Assembly: GCF_002850255.1 (NCBI RefSeq)
Contig: NZ_CP022522.1
Span: 1,665,001 to 1,729,000, forward strand
Length of the DNA: 64,000 nt
Reading direction: 5' to 3'
From: Pseudoalteromonas sp. NC201
Lineage (GTDB): Bacteria; Pseudomonadota; Gammaproteobacteria; Enterobacterales; Alteromonadaceae
Both the position numbers and the translations under genes were made by a program. Shown piece after piece: positions 52,218 through 61,796 of this stretch. Position 1 is the first letter of the stretch, and each line of letters opens with the position of its first letter. Below the pieces are notes generated by a model that was given only the letters and a program-made list of their open reading frames with translations, searched no databases and had not been told where the DNA came from.

Positions 52218-52904
52218 ATGAGACCAAAAATGGCGAAAAGCAAAGTGATTAGCACAGAAGACATCCTCTCAACGCTATGCCACTCAGTAACAGAAGTTCT
52301 GTCGTCGGCAAGCGGCAACCAAATTAACTATTCCGCGATGGTACAAAAGATAACTCGTACCTGTATGAGGCCTGACATCGGCTGTTTCGTATTGTTTGAT
52401 GGCGGCTTTACCGGTTTAGTCGTAACTAATTTTACCGCGCAAGCCGCGATGGAGGTGTATACCGACTACATGCGTAACATGGGCATGCCTGAAGAAGAAA
52501 TTGCGCATAGTCATTTATCTGATGACGTTGCCAATGTATTGGGTGAGTTGATGAATCAGATTGTTGGTGATTTCACCAACAAAGTACGTGAGCAGCTACA
52601 TACCTCTATCACGCAAAACCAGCCTAAGATGATGGCTATCAACAAACAGGTGCAGATCTCGGTAGACACAACGATGGATCGCCCGCAGGCGAGACGCGTT
52701 ACCTTTACCACGCAAGGCCAGAATATTTTCTATCTTGAATTGGCAATGGATAAAACTGAATTCATTAAGCTACATGACTTTGATATTGCAGAGTCGGTAG
52801 ACCCAGATGACATTATTGCAAGTCAGGCTGAGAAGAAAAAGCCAGCGAAGCCGCAGGAAGAAGATGTTGTAGATGACGACTTTATGGATCAGTTAGGACT
52901 GTAA
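52218..52904 (+). CDS. DUF3334 protein with a CheX/CheC-like phosphatase motif
   Basis: This 228-residue protein matches my recollection of the DUF3334 family, found in Alteromonadales and Vibrionales. The middle part, VANVLGELMNQIVGDFTNKV, has the E-x2-N element that in CheX/CheC aspartyl phosphatases removes the phosphoryl group from CheY, with Pro 22 residues later (ITQNQP). The first motif position (Asp/Ser four residues before Glu) is Asn here. The C-terminal 35 residues are acidic/lysine-rich and end DDDFMDQLGL, perhaps a docking tail. A role in removing phosphate from a response regulator is inferred; the nearby two-component genes are suggestive but not proof. Confidence 0.7.
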   Translation: MRPKMAKSKVISTEDILSTLCHSVTEVLSSASGNQINYSAMVQKITRTCMRPDIGCFVLFDGGFTGLVVTNFTAQAAMEVYTDYMRNMGMPEEEIAHSHLSDDVANVLGELMNQIVGDFTNKVREQLHTSITQNQPKMMAINKQVQISVDTTMDRPQARRVTFTTQGQNIFYLELAMDKTEFIKLHDFDIAESVDPDDIIASQAEKKKPAKPQEEDVVDDDFMDQLGL

Positions 52905-52920
52905 AACCGTATTTAGAGCA

Positions 52921-52958
52921 CCTAACAGAAAGGCCACATCTGTGGCCTTTCTGTTAGG
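52921..52958. terminator. Perfect 18-bp inverted repeat after DUF3334
   Basis: CCTAACAGAAAGGCCACA and TGTGGCCTTTCTGTTAGG pair perfectly around TC. It lies between the convergent DUF3334 and hybrid-kinase genes and probably ends transcription from both sides, although T runs are short. Confidence 0.75.
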
Positions 52959-53003
52959 TAAAAATCTTCATTTCGTCCTCGGATAAAATATATAGTAATG
53001 GCA

Positions 53004-56000
53004 CTAATGCAGCGCGCCTTTTCCTGCATTAAGCTCCGGTGCTTCTTCTACATGCTTTATGGATGTTAGCATCATAAAGGCTTCATTGAACTCAAAGCGG
53101 GCGATGGCGGTTTTTAATTTCTGTAGTTCTGGTTCAGTCAAATAGCTACTTACTGAAATTGAGTCTACTAGCTCTGTGGCTTGAGTATCATAATCTCTTA
53201 ATGCACATGCGAGCTGGATGAGTTCCTCTAATTGACTATTGCCACCTTTTTCTTCGTTGTTTTTCGTTACACTTTTTACCTGATGAGACGCTTCTTTTTT
53301 ACGACGCTTTTGGCATTGTTCCAGTGCATATTTAACGTATTTAATCAGCTCGTCAATTTCGCTTGCATTAGGTGGGCGGACATTGAGAGAAGCCTCAATG
53401 TGCTTAAATTCCTCGGTCAGCCTAACAATCGAAAGGTTAGCACTAGCACCTTTTAATGCATGTAACATGCTATGTGCCAGTTCAAAATTTTCAATGGCTA
53501 AAGCCTGTTTTAAATTGATCAGCTCTTCAATCTGCTGGGACAGGAACTTTTCTAAGATATCGAAGTAAACCTTTTGGTTGCCAGCTGCTCGAGCAATACC
53601 CTCGGCAATATCAATACCTTCAAACTCAATGATCTCATCAATTTCCTCTATCTCTGCAACGACTTTTGGTGGGTTAACTTCTGGCGTTGTTAAAAGGCCA
53701 TCGGCTTCGGTGCATACGTATTTCAAAATACTTTTAACGAGTTGTTCAACGTCGATGGGTTTGGTTACGTGGTCATTCATACCAGCATCGATGCAAGTCT
53801 GTATGTCTTCTTCCATGGCATTGGCGGTCATCGCTAGAATAGGGAGTGTATTTTTATCGAACTCTATGCGAAGGTTTTGCGTCGCGGTAATGCCGTCCAT
53901 CACTGGCATTTGCATATCCATTAAAACAATATCTATGTGTTTGCTATGAACTTGATCAATGGCTTCTTGTCCATTGTCTGCGACCGCTACTTGCGCTCCG
54001 AAGCTAGATAAGATCTCCGCTGCTATCTCCTGATTGACTGGCTGATCCTCCGCGACCAAAATTGATATGCCATTTAGTGCTTGTTTACTAATCGTTTGTT
54101 CTTTTTTGGTGATAGTGGTTCTTACTTCCGGTGAATCAAACACGGCATTTTGAATAACGTCCACAAGGTTTGACGGGTTAATCGGCTTTAAAAGTACACC
54201 ATCAACTAAACTGGCTTGGCTGTCGTTCAGGTTTAGCTCCCGACCATAAGCGGTGACTAAAATAAACTTACTTTGCGACACATCGACCTGCGATTGCAGC
54301 TTAGTGATCAGCTCAATGCCATCTAATTTTGGCATGTGCCAATCGACGAAAATAAGATCGGGTAACTCTTGTGTCAGGACGAATTGATTTAACGCTTTAT
54401 GAGGGTCTAAATAAGAACAAACCTGCATACCAAAGTTTGTTAGCATACCGCTTAACACGTCCAATGCGTGTTGGTTATCGTCAATAATTGTTGCTGATAG
54501 TTCTGATAAGTGGGTAGAGGCCATTTTCGCCTGACTCAGCTCGTCACTGACTTCCATTTCTAATGTGAAATAAAATTCCGAACCGACGTTTTCCTCGCTC
54601 TCAACATATATTTCTCCCCCCATAAGCTTGACCAATTGTTGCGAAATCGTGAGGCCAAGCCCTGTACCGCCATATTTTCGGGTGATCGAATTGTCTGCTT
54701 GCGAGAAAGATTGAAATAGGTTTTTTTGCTGGCGTTTATTCATGCCAATACCAGAGTCTTTTACGCTAAACTTAATTTTTGCTAACCCTTTTTCGACATT
54801 GACAAGGGCGACACGAATAACAACCTCACCGTTTTCTGTGAATTTAACTGCGTTACCCGCTAAATTGATGAGTACTTGGCTTATTCTAAATTGATCGCCA
54901 ATCACGCAGTAGGGCACTTGTGAGTCGATATCAAAGACTAACTCTAGTTGTTTTTCTTGGGCTTTTACACTGACGATGGTGGCGACATTGTCGAGTAGTT
55001 TTTCTGTTGAAAAGGCCTGATATTCTAACTCGATTTTGCCAGCTTCGATTTTTGAAAAATCGAGTATATCGTTGATCAATCTCAGTAATTGCTTTGCGGC
55101 TGTATCTATTTTTGATACGTAGTCGTGCTGTTTTGCATTCAATTCTGTCGCGAGCGCGAGATGAGACATACCAATAATCGCGTTCATTGGGGTTCTAATT
55201 TCATGGCTCATGTTGGCGAGGAATTCGCTTTTCGCTTTTGCCGAGTTTTGGGCCAAGTTTTTTGCTTCTATGAGTTCACGTTGTAGTTGGTTCCTCTCCG
55301 AAACGTCAAGGTACATGCCAACAATACCAGCTACATCGCCATTTTCATTAAAAAATGGCGCTTCGTATACAATCAGTTCCCGCGGCTGTTCTTGGCCATC
55401 AAGCAATAATACTTCATAGGTTTGCTCCTGGGTTGTGGTGGTAATTTCGTGAGCTTTGGATTCAAATAGACTGGCTATTCCTAGATCAAAAACCTCGTCT
55501 AACTTGGCGCCAATCACATCTACTTCAAATTGATCTAACAGTGTTAAAAAGGACTTGTTTACGCCCATAAATACACCGTCAGTCGAACGATAATACGTGG
55601 GGTTTGGGATAGCATTGATAATATGGTGAGTAAGTTCGAGTTGTTCGCTTAAGGCCGATTCTGCCTTTTGCTGCTTTTCGATATTTTCATTGATGGCAAG
55701 CGCGAGGCTTAAGTCCTTACACAAATACTCGAGCGCTTCAAATTGGCTGTCTATCAACACCTGAGCACTACCGACTAGCAGCACATAGACAACATGATTA
55801 CCGATGGCTAGTGGAAAGCAATAACGGCCTTGTAACTTCACTTCAACTTCTTGTTCTTTGAGCCACAACGGTTCTTGTTGTACTTGTGGTTCATTATTTG
55901 CTGCGCAATGCGCTAGAGTGGAGGCAATAATTGAATGGCTTGGCGTCACCCCATGGCTTTTCACTAACGACAAGGCGTCGTCTTCTAAATTGGCATAGAG

Positions 56001-56735
56001 GCAAACACTCGGTGCATTGAACTCATTGGCAATAAACTCTAGTGCATGGCGCACGATAGGTTCGGAGCCGGTGATGGATTTTAGTTCGCGATTATAGTTT
56101 TCGATAATTGCGGCTGACGCCAACTTTTGGCTTTGAGAGGTGGTGGCAACATGGATCGCTTGCGTGAGCCGTTTTACATCGACGTCACTGTTTGTAGGCA
56201 CCACAGAAAGAGGGGCGCCATTTAACGCTTGTGCACGCAGCGTATTGACTATGCGATAGAGCGGGGAGAAATGTTTGGTGCGCATAAACCAAACATAAAA
56301 GCTTAAAAATAGTGTTAATACCGCGAAGGCAAGGCCGGTAATCAACAGTATTAGGAGTTGTTGATTTGTGCTTGTTTCAAGTTCAGCGTTTGCAATGAGA
56401 GGCAATTGTGAGATGGTGTTTTGATAACTTTGAGGCAAATCGGCCTGCTCAACCGTATCTGCTAAAAATTGAGACTTTAGTCTTGCTTGGGTTTCATAGA
56501 TTTGTTGTAACGGAAGTGGTAATGGATGACTTGGTGCAGATTTGATTTCACCTAGCCATTGGACGTTTTTATCTTTGCTATACATCTCTAGTGATAGGTG
56601 GTTGTGGTAAGCGGTATTAACGTCGGTCGCGAGAGTGCTGTGAGTAGTTGTTGAGTAGTAGATAAGCGTTGCGCTTCCTAGGGCAGCCATCAAGGCGAAA
56701 AGTGCGATCCAACTTAGTAATGCTTTTGAGGACAT
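53004..56735 (-). CDS. Hybrid sensor histidine kinase (two TM, PAS, HisKA, HATPase, two receivers, Hpt)
   Basis: This 1243-residue membrane kinase is of the BarA/unorthodox type. It has a TM segment at about 5-27, a periplasmic loop to about 122, a second TM at about 126-150, a GAF-like region (210-340), a PAS domain (about 360-480) and HisKA with phospho-His in [21 protein letters not shown] (about 508). The ATPase follows ([24 protein letters not shown]). Receiver 1 (about 743-860, [11 protein letters not shown]) and receiver 2 (about 887-1005, [12 protein letters not shown]) both keep the phospho-Asp. The Hpt domain with [12 protein letters not shown] has its His near 1091. The signal is unknown. 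It is divergent from the receiver-kinase gene at 56841, a likely partner. Confidence 0.92.
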   Translation of the reverse strand: MSSKALLSWIALFALMAALGSATLIYYSTTTHSTLATDVNTAYHNHLSLEMYSKDKNVQWLGEIKSAPSHPLPLPLQQIYETQARLKSQFLADTVEQADLPQSYQNTISQLPLIANAELETSTNQQLLILLITGLAFAVLTLFLSFYVWFMRTKHFSPLYRIVNTLRAQALNGAPLSVVPTNSDVDVKRLTQAIHVATTSQSQKLASAAIIENYNRELKSITGSEPIVRHALEFIANEFNAPSVCLYANLEDDALSLVKSHGVTPSHSIIASTLAHCAANNEPQVQQEPLWLKEQEVEVKLQGRYCFPLAIGNHVVYVLLVGSAQVLIDSQFEALEYLCKDLSLALAINENIEKQQKAESALSEQLELTHHIINAIPNPTYYRSTDGVFMGVNKSFLTLLDQFEVDVIGAKLDEVFDLGIASLFESKAHEITTTTQEQTYEVLLLDGQEQPRELIVYEAPFFNENGDVAGIVGMYLDVSERNQLQRELIEAKNLAQNSAKAKSEFLANMSHEIRTPMNAIIGMSHLALATELNAKQHDYVSKIDTAAKQLLRLINDILDFSKIEAGKIELEYQAFSTEKLLDNVATIVSVKAQEKQLELVFDIDSQVPYCVIGDQFRISQVLINLAGNAVKFTENGEVVIRVALVNVEKGLAKIKFSVKDSGIGMNKRQQKNLFQSFSQADNSITRKYGGTGLGLTISQQLVKLMGGEIYVESEENVGSEFYFTLEMEVSDELSQAKMASTHLSELSATIIDDNQHALDVLSGMLTNFGMQVCSYLDPHKALNQFVLTQELPDLIFVDWHMPKLDGIELITKLQSQVDVSQSKFILVTAYGRELNLNDSQASLVDGVLLKPINPSNLVDVIQNAVFDSPEVRTTITKKEQTISKQALNGISILVAEDQPVNQEIAAEILSSFGAQVAVADNGQEAIDQVHSKHIDIVLMDMQMPVMDGITATQNLRIEFDKNTLPILAMTANAMEEDIQTCIDAGMNDHVTKPIDVEQLVKSILKYVCTEADGLLTTPEVNPPKVVAEIEEIDEIIEFEGIDIAEGIARAAGNQKVYFDILEKFLSQQIEELINLKQALAIENFELAHSMLHALKGASANLSIVRLTEEFKHIEASLNVRPPNASEIDELIKYVKYALEQCQKRRKKEASHQVKSVTKNNEEKGGNSQLEELIQLACALRDYDTQATELVDSISVSSYLTEPELQKLKTAIARFEFNEAFMMLTSIKHVEEAPELNAGKGALH

Positions 56736-56840
56736 AAGTTATTATTTACGCGTGAATTTATATATAAACATAGTCGCGATATACAATATCTCAAGCTATG
56801 CTGTAAAAAGTGTCTATCTTAAGGACTTGAGTAACGTTAC

Positions 56841-57962
56841 ATGTCAGACATTTTAATTGTTGACGATATGCCGGAAAACCTCCAAGTATTGCAGCTCATA
56901 CTAAGAAAGGAAGGGTATAAAGTATTGGCAGCACGGGGTGGGGATATTGCCTTAGGTATTGTTAAAAAGCACCAGCCTGAGTTAATTATTACCGATATAA
57001 AAATGCCAAATATGTCGGGGATTGAACTATGTAAAGTGCTTAAGTCCGACAATTCGGCGGCGGCCATTCCGGTTATTTTTGTGAGTGCTTATGAAGACAG
57101 CGAGAGCTTGGTACAAGCATTCGAAGTCGGTGGTGTTGATTACATCACCAAACCTTATAAACCCGCTGAAATCATAGCCAGAGTAAACACCCAATTTAAG
57201 TTAATTGAAGCGCAAAAGTTAGCGGTAAAACAGCAGCTATCTAAGGCTATAAACCAAATGGTGATGGGGATTGCACACGAAATTAATACCCCGCTTGGTA
57301 CCAGTATTACGTCCAACACCTTTTTAGAAGGCGTCATGCAGGAGCTACAAAGTGCACTCACCGTAGGTACGCTTACGCAGGATGAGCTGGTAACGGGGTT
57401 TGAGCAGATCAAAGACAGTAGTGCGCTGTGCAGCCGTAATCTAGAAAAAGTGGCTAAGTTTGTCAGCTTATTAAAATCGGTCTCTCAGTCTGAGCGAGAT
57501 AGCAGCTGTGCTGACGTTAAATTACAAGAAATAGAAACAAGACTGAAAAAAGATTTTTCAAAGCAAGACGTACAAATTCAGTTTGTTGGTAACACAACAA
57601 CTGAAGTTTACGTGGATGGTCAAGCACTGGTTGAGGTATTGAGCAACTTAGTTGAAAACTCTATTGCGCATGCCTGGATTGACCATGATCACCTTGCCAC
57701 CATCACTTTTACGCGCTCAGGTAACAATTTACATGTTAATTATACTGACAATGGAATAGGGCTTAGAGGAATTAGTACACAAGAGTTATTAAAACCATTT
57801 GTGACGACAAAAAGAGGTAATGCAGGCCATGTTGGGTTAAGCGCAAATTTAACTGCCAACTTGGTTTCAGGGGCACTCAATGGAGAGTTTAGCGTGAAAA
57901 ATACACCGCAAGGATTGGAGTGGGATATCCAAATACCGATAGATACCCCCGATAATGCTTGA
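56841..57962 (+). CDS. Receiver domain fused to a histidine kinase
   Basis: The 373-residue protein starts with a receiver (MSDILIVDDMPENLQVLQL, phospho-Asp52 in IITDIKMPNMSG, Lys104 in YITKPYKP). A kinase core follows: His146 in GIAHEINTPLGTSI, N-box LVENSIAHAW, G1 YTDNGIGL and a C-terminal GHVGLSANLTANLVSG. There is no output DNA-binding domain and no membrane segment, so it passes phosphate rather than controlling genes directly. Divergent from the hybrid kinase, with 105 bases between them, it may receive phosphate from that kinase's Hpt. Confidence 0.9.
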   Translation: MSDILIVDDMPENLQVLQLILRKEGYKVLAARGGDIALGIVKKHQPELIITDIKMPNMSGIELCKVLKSDNSAAAIPVIFVSAYEDSESLVQAFEVGGVDYITKPYKPAEIIARVNTQFKLIEAQKLAVKQQLSKAINQMVMGIAHEINTPLGTSITSNTFLEGVMQELQSALTVGTLTQDELVTGFEQIKDSSALCSRNLEKVAKFVSLLKSVSQSERDSSCADVKLQEIETRLKKDFSKQDVQIQFVGNTTTEVYVDGQALVEVLSNLVENSIAHAWIDHDHLATITFTRSGNNLHVNYTDNGIGLRGISTQELLKPFVTTKRGNAGHVGLSANLTANLVSGALNGEFSVKNTPQGLEWDIQIPIDTPDNA

Positions 57963-58348
57963 TCTGCATCAAAAGTCTCAGGCCCTATACATAAAAGCGG
58001 ACATAAGTCCTTATATCATTTGTCCTAATTCAATAAGCTCGCTCGCTGTTAAAACGTAATCTTTAAAAAGTACTCTGCTGACCATGTAATTAGCTACACT
58101 TTTTGAAGAATTATCGACAACACGATCGTATAAGGGCTTTTTAGCCTTTGCTGTTGCTGTTTTGAGTGAGGCTTGTTAAATACAAGTTTACTGCTTAAAA
58201 ACAACCCCCTAGGTTAACAGACCCGATAACATACGCCTTACCTTCTACTAGGTACGCAGTGTTGAGATGACACGGGAAGTGCGTTATTTACCCCGATGTG
58301 CAATTGAGTAAATAACCATGAATTACTAATAATTTTGGTGGAACCATT
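57963..58348. other. 386-bp gap without a recognisable gene
   Basis: The gap is A/T-rich with stop codons in all frames. I see no tRNA, no strong terminator and no clear operator. A short palindrome-like TACCTTCTACTAGGTA occurs near 58239-58254. The oxygenase gene has GGTGG before its ATG. Confidence 0.4.
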
Positions 58349-59191
58349 ATGCAACAGTTACCTACCGTAGACTATCAATCGCCAAATGCTGCGAAAGAAT
58401 TTGTAGAATCTTTAAGAAACACGGGTTTCGGTGTACTAAAAAATCACCCAATCCCACAAGAGTTGGTTGAATCAATCTACAAACATTGGCAAGAATTTTT
58501 TAATTCAGAAGAAAAACACGAATTCCTTTTCAATAAAGAAACCCAAGATGGTTACTTCCCACCAGAAGTCTCTGAAGTTGCGAAAGGTTTTACAGTAAAA
58601 GACATTAAAGAGTACTTTCACGTTTATCCAAAAGGTCGCGTACCGGCTCAATTAGAAGCAGAGATTCGTGAATATTACCGTTTAGCGAGCGAGTTTGCTC
58701 AAGAGTTGCTAAGCTGGGTACAAGCGGAAGCGCCTGCAGACGTGAGAGCGAGATTCTCTATTGATCTCAAAGATATGATCAAAGAATCAGAGCAGACATT
58801 ACTGCGTATTCTTCATTACCCACCAATGACAGGCGATGAAGAACCAGGTGCAATTCGCGCCGCAGCGCATGGTGATATCAATCTACTTACTGTATTGCCT
58901 GCGGCAAATGAGCCTGGCCTACAAGTGCAAAGACAAGATGGCAGCTGGTTAGACGTACCATGCGACTTTGGTTCGTTGATTATTAACATTGGTGACATGC
59001 TGCAAGAGGCGTCGGGTGATTACTTCCCATCGACAATTCACCGTGTGATTAACCCAACAGGCAAAGCGTCGACGAAATCTCGTATTTCATTGCCGCTATT
59101 CTTACATCCAAGACCGGATGTTGTGTTGTCAGAGCGTTACACTGCAGATAGCTATTTGCAAGAGCGTTTAAGAGAACTTGGGGTTAAGTAA
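58349..59191 (+). CDS. 2-oxoglutarate/Fe(II)-dependent oxygenase, isopenicillin N synthase-like
   Basis: This 280-residue cytosolic enzyme has the iron ligands His174 and Asp176 (AAHGDINLL) and His231 (STIHRVINP), and the 2-oxoglutarate-binding Arg245-x-Ser247 (KSRISLP). It resembles the isopenicillin N synthase/plant-type dioxygenase superfamily. Substrate is unknown: an ordinary hydroxylase or oxidase is more likely than antibiotic synthesis, since no biosynthetic genes adjoin it. It is a single-gene unit ended by a terminator. Confidence 0.85.
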   Translation: MQQLPTVDYQSPNAAKEFVESLRNTGFGVLKNHPIPQELVESIYKHWQEFFNSEEKHEFLFNKETQDGYFPPEVSEVAKGFTVKDIKEYFHVYPKGRVPAQLEAEIREYYRLASEFAQELLSWVQAEAPADVRARFSIDLKDMIKESEQTLLRILHYPPMTGDEEPGAIRAAAHGDINLLTVLPAANEPGLQVQRQDGSWLDVPCDFGSLIINIGDMLQEASGDYFPSTIHRVINPTGKASTKSRISLPLFLHPRPDVVLSERYTADSYLQERLRELGVK

Positions 59192-59226
59192 TCTGCGAAT
59201 AACCTGAACGACAAGGTTAAATCGAT

Positions 59227-59263
59227 AAAGCGACTTGATGTAATATTGAGTCGCTTTTTTATT
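59227..59263 (+). terminator. Terminator after the oxygenase gene
   Basis: AAAGCGACT pairs with AGTCGCTTT, followed by a T run (TTTATT). Confidence 0.88.
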
Positions 59264-59392
59264 ATGTGTCTAACAATCCCTAATCTCTGTTAGTCCTTGT
59301 AATTTGACGATTATTGCAATTTTTCACTGACAATCCTCACAATCTGTGCAATATTAGTTTTTTTCAAAATGAAGAAATTTCTTGAAAAATTT

Positions 59393-59410
59393 AATGACAA
59401 CGCTGTCATT
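59393..59410. promoter_or_regulatory. NagR-type operator upstream of nagK
   Basis: AATGACAACGCTGTCATT has half-sites AATGACA and TGTCATT around ACGC. It resembles the LacI-family NagR/NagQ consensus (AATGACAxCGxTGTCATT) known in other gammaproteobacteria. A near copy precedes nagB. Confidence 0.8.
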
Positions 59411-59501
59411 TGTTGTGTAACATCAATTCAACATGAATGAAAAACCGTGTCCAACGAAAACAATAACGCGGTCTAATCCAGAACAAAGTAGGGGTCTTTA
59501 C

Positions 59502-60413
59502 ATGATGGCTAAACAGGTTAACCAAGACCAACTATACATCGGCGTCGATGGTGGTGGAACAAAATGCCGCGCTACAATTTATTCTCTTCAACATGGCGTT
59601 TTGGGTACGGGTCTAGGCGGTCCTGCGAATCCCCTACATGGTCTAGAGCGCACGCTTGAATCTATCATGGTGTCGACACAAATGGCGTTACAAGACGCAG
59701 GTCTTCGTGTTGAACAAGTACATGAGCTAAATGCAGGTCTTGGCCTTGCAGGTGTTAACTTACCCGCGCTCTATGACAAAATCATGCAATGGGAGCATCC
59801 CTTTAAACAAATGTTCCTTACCACAGACTTACACACCGCGTGTATTGGTGCTCATGAAGGTAGCGATGGTGCCGTGATTATTACGGGCACCGGCTCCTGT
59901 GGTTTTGCGTTAGTTGATGGTAAAACAGTGAACTATGGTGGTCATGGCTTTGCTCAAGGCGATATGGGCAGTGGCGCATGGATGGGATTAGAGGCGGTCA
60001 AAGCTGCGTTACTCGATCTTGATGGCCTTGGCGAAAAAACATCATTGAGCCAAGTATTACTAGAGCACTTCAGTGCGAAAGGGGCGATGGGTATTGCTGA
60101 ACAAATGGCTGGGCAGCCGTCTAGTGGTTATGCAAAGCTGGCTCGTTATGTATTAGAACAAGCCAAGCTAAATGATGAAATTGCTCTTACTATCGTAAAG
60201 TCTGGTGCGGAATATATTAGTCGTTTAGCAAAGCGTTTACTTGAACTAAACCCGCCTAGACTCTCTATGATCGGCGGATTATCAGAGCCACTACAACCAT
60301 GGCTCGACCCAGAAGTTGCAAAGCAAGTCCAATTACCGAAACAACCTCCTGAAATGGGGGCAATTTACTTTGCAATTCAAAGTGCAGGTCAAGAATTAAA
60401 AAAGGCGAACTAA
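59502..60413 (+). CDS. nagK: N-acetylglucosamine kinase, BadF/BadG type
   Basis: It phosphorylates N-acetylglucosamine taken up by TonB-type and permease systems that do not use a PTS. The start is placed at the ATG after GTAGGGG (303 residues). The open frame reaches 23 codons upstream without a ribosome site. Actin-fold ATPase motifs are YIGVDGGGTKCRATI, VIITGTGSCGFA and LSMIGGLSEPL. It heads the nag operon and overlaps nagA by one base (TAATG). NagR control is expected from the upstream palindrome. Confidence 0.9.
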   Translation: MMAKQVNQDQLYIGVDGGGTKCRATIYSLQHGVLGTGLGGPANPLHGLERTLESIMVSTQMALQDAGLRVEQVHELNAGLGLAGVNLPALYDKIMQWEHPFKQMFLTTDLHTACIGAHEGSDGAVIITGTGSCGFALVDGKTVNYGGHGFAQGDMGSGAWMGLEAVKAALLDLDGLGEKTSLSQVLLEHFSAKGAMGIAEQMAGQPSSGYAKLARYVLEQAKLNDEIALTIVKSGAEYISRLAKRLLELNPPRLSMIGGLSEPLQPWLDPEVAKQVQLPKQPPEMGAIYFAIQSAGQELKKAN

Positions 60414-61537
60414 TGACGACTCAATGTTATTTTGCTCCAGAATTTTTTGATGGTGAAAGTGTTAGAAAAGACGTTTACTTCGAAATAAACAACGGCCAAA
60501 TTGGTTATATCAATGAGTCGCAAGCGACCAATGTATCTAAGCTATCAGGGTTAGTTGCACCAGGCTTTATTGACGTACAAGTTAATGGTGGTGGCGGTGC
60601 ATTTTTTAACGCCGAGCAATCGACGGCATGCTTGGCGACTATGGTTAAAGCACATGGTCAATTTGGTTCTACGGGATTAATGCCAACCCTTATCACTGAC
60701 AAAATTGAAGTGATGCAACAAGCGGCAGATGCAACAGCAGAAGCGATTGTTACTAAACAGCCCGGAGTGCTTGGGATCCATTTTGAAGGTCCACACTTAT
60801 CTCATCCTAAAAAGGGTACGCATAGCGAAAAGTTCATTAGACCAATTTCAGAGCAAGAGTTTGCGGTTTACGCGCGTCAAGATTTAGGCATCAAAATGGT
60901 GACTTTAGCACCTGAAACTCTGCCACTTAGCGATATCGAACTCTTGATTTCACTGGGTGTGAAAGTGTGTATCGGTCATTCAAACGCGGACTATGACACT
61001 GCTAACGCTGCACTCAGTGTTGGCGTGGATGGCTTTACGCACCTATTTAATGCAATGTCTGCGTTTACTTCTCGTGAGCCGGGCGTTGTCGGCGCCGCGC
61101 TTTGGAATGACAATAGCTGGTGTGGTTTGATTGTTGATGGCCATCACGTTCATCCATTGTCGGCACAGCTTGCGATTCGTACTAAGCAGCGCGGCAAAGT
61201 GATGCTAGTGACGGATGCCATGCCTCCGGTTGGGACAGATGATACGGAGTTTGACTTTTTTGATGGCAGAAAAGTTATTCGTACTGGTGATCGGTTAAAT
61301 TCAACAACCGGTGAGCTTGCTGGTAGTGTATTGGATATGGCAAGTGCGGTGCGAAATACCGTCAATACGCTTAACGTGAGCCTAGCGGAGAGTTTGCGCA
61401 TGGCCTCTCTTTACCCTGCACAATATCTTGGCCTGTCTCAAAAGGGGCATCTAAGATCGGGCGCTGATGCTGATTTCGTGGTGCTCGATAGCGATTTGAT
61501 TGTGAAGCAAACCTATATTGGTGGTCAGTTGCTGTAA
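60413..61537 (+). CDS. nagA: N-acetylglucosamine-6-phosphate deacetylase
   Basis: NagA removes the acetyl group from GlcNAc-6-phosphate. The 374 residues include metal ligands in GIHFEGPHLSHPKKGTHS and IGHSNADYDTA, a DGHHVHP loop and the catalytic Asp in LVTDAMPPVGT. Its ATG overlaps the nagK stop. It is followed by a terminator before nagX. Confidence 0.96.
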   Translation: MTTQCYFAPEFFDGESVRKDVYFEINNGQIGYINESQATNVSKLSGLVAPGFIDVQVNGGGGAFFNAEQSTACLATMVKAHGQFGSTGLMPTLITDKIEVMQQAADATAEAIVTKQPGVLGIHFEGPHLSHPKKGTHSEKFIRPISEQEFAVYARQDLGIKMVTLAPETLPLSDIELLISLGVKVCIGHSNADYDTANAALSVGVDGFTHLFNAMSAFTSREPGVVGAALWNDNSWCGLIVDGHHVHPLSAQLAIRTKQRGKVMLVTDAMPPVGTDDTEFDFFDGRKVIRTGDRLNSTTGELAGSVLDMASAVRNTVNTLNVSLAESLRMASLYPAQYLGLSQKGHLRSGADADFVVLDSDLIVKQTYIGGQLL

Positions 61538-61589
61538 CTGATTTGCAATTGAATAGTGGACGGAAACGGCCGCTTAAGTTTCCCTGATA

Positions 61590-61627
61590 AAACCCCGCAG
61601 CAGTACCGCGGGGCTTTGTTTTTTTAA
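61590..61627 (+). terminator. Terminator after nagA
   Basis: CCCCGC (61593-61598) pairs with GCGGGG (61608-61613), followed by CTTTGTTTTTTT, ending the nagKA unit before nagX. Confidence 0.88.
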
Positions 61628-61796
61628 GCTTAGCCGGTATTTGGTTAAGCATGGGTGGATCGACAACTCAGGAAGTTAATGTCGTGTGCGTAATGATAGA
61701 GTCATGATTGCAACGCGCATCAAAACTAACCTTGAGGCAAATGGATTTGCTTGATTGAGCGATCCATAGTTAATGTTTTCACGCGGATAAATAACA

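Noticed and set aside
61690..61710. NagR-like site before nagX (TAATGATAGAGTCATGATT)
   Set aside because: The half-site spacing is three bases too short compared with the two good operators, so I do not count it.
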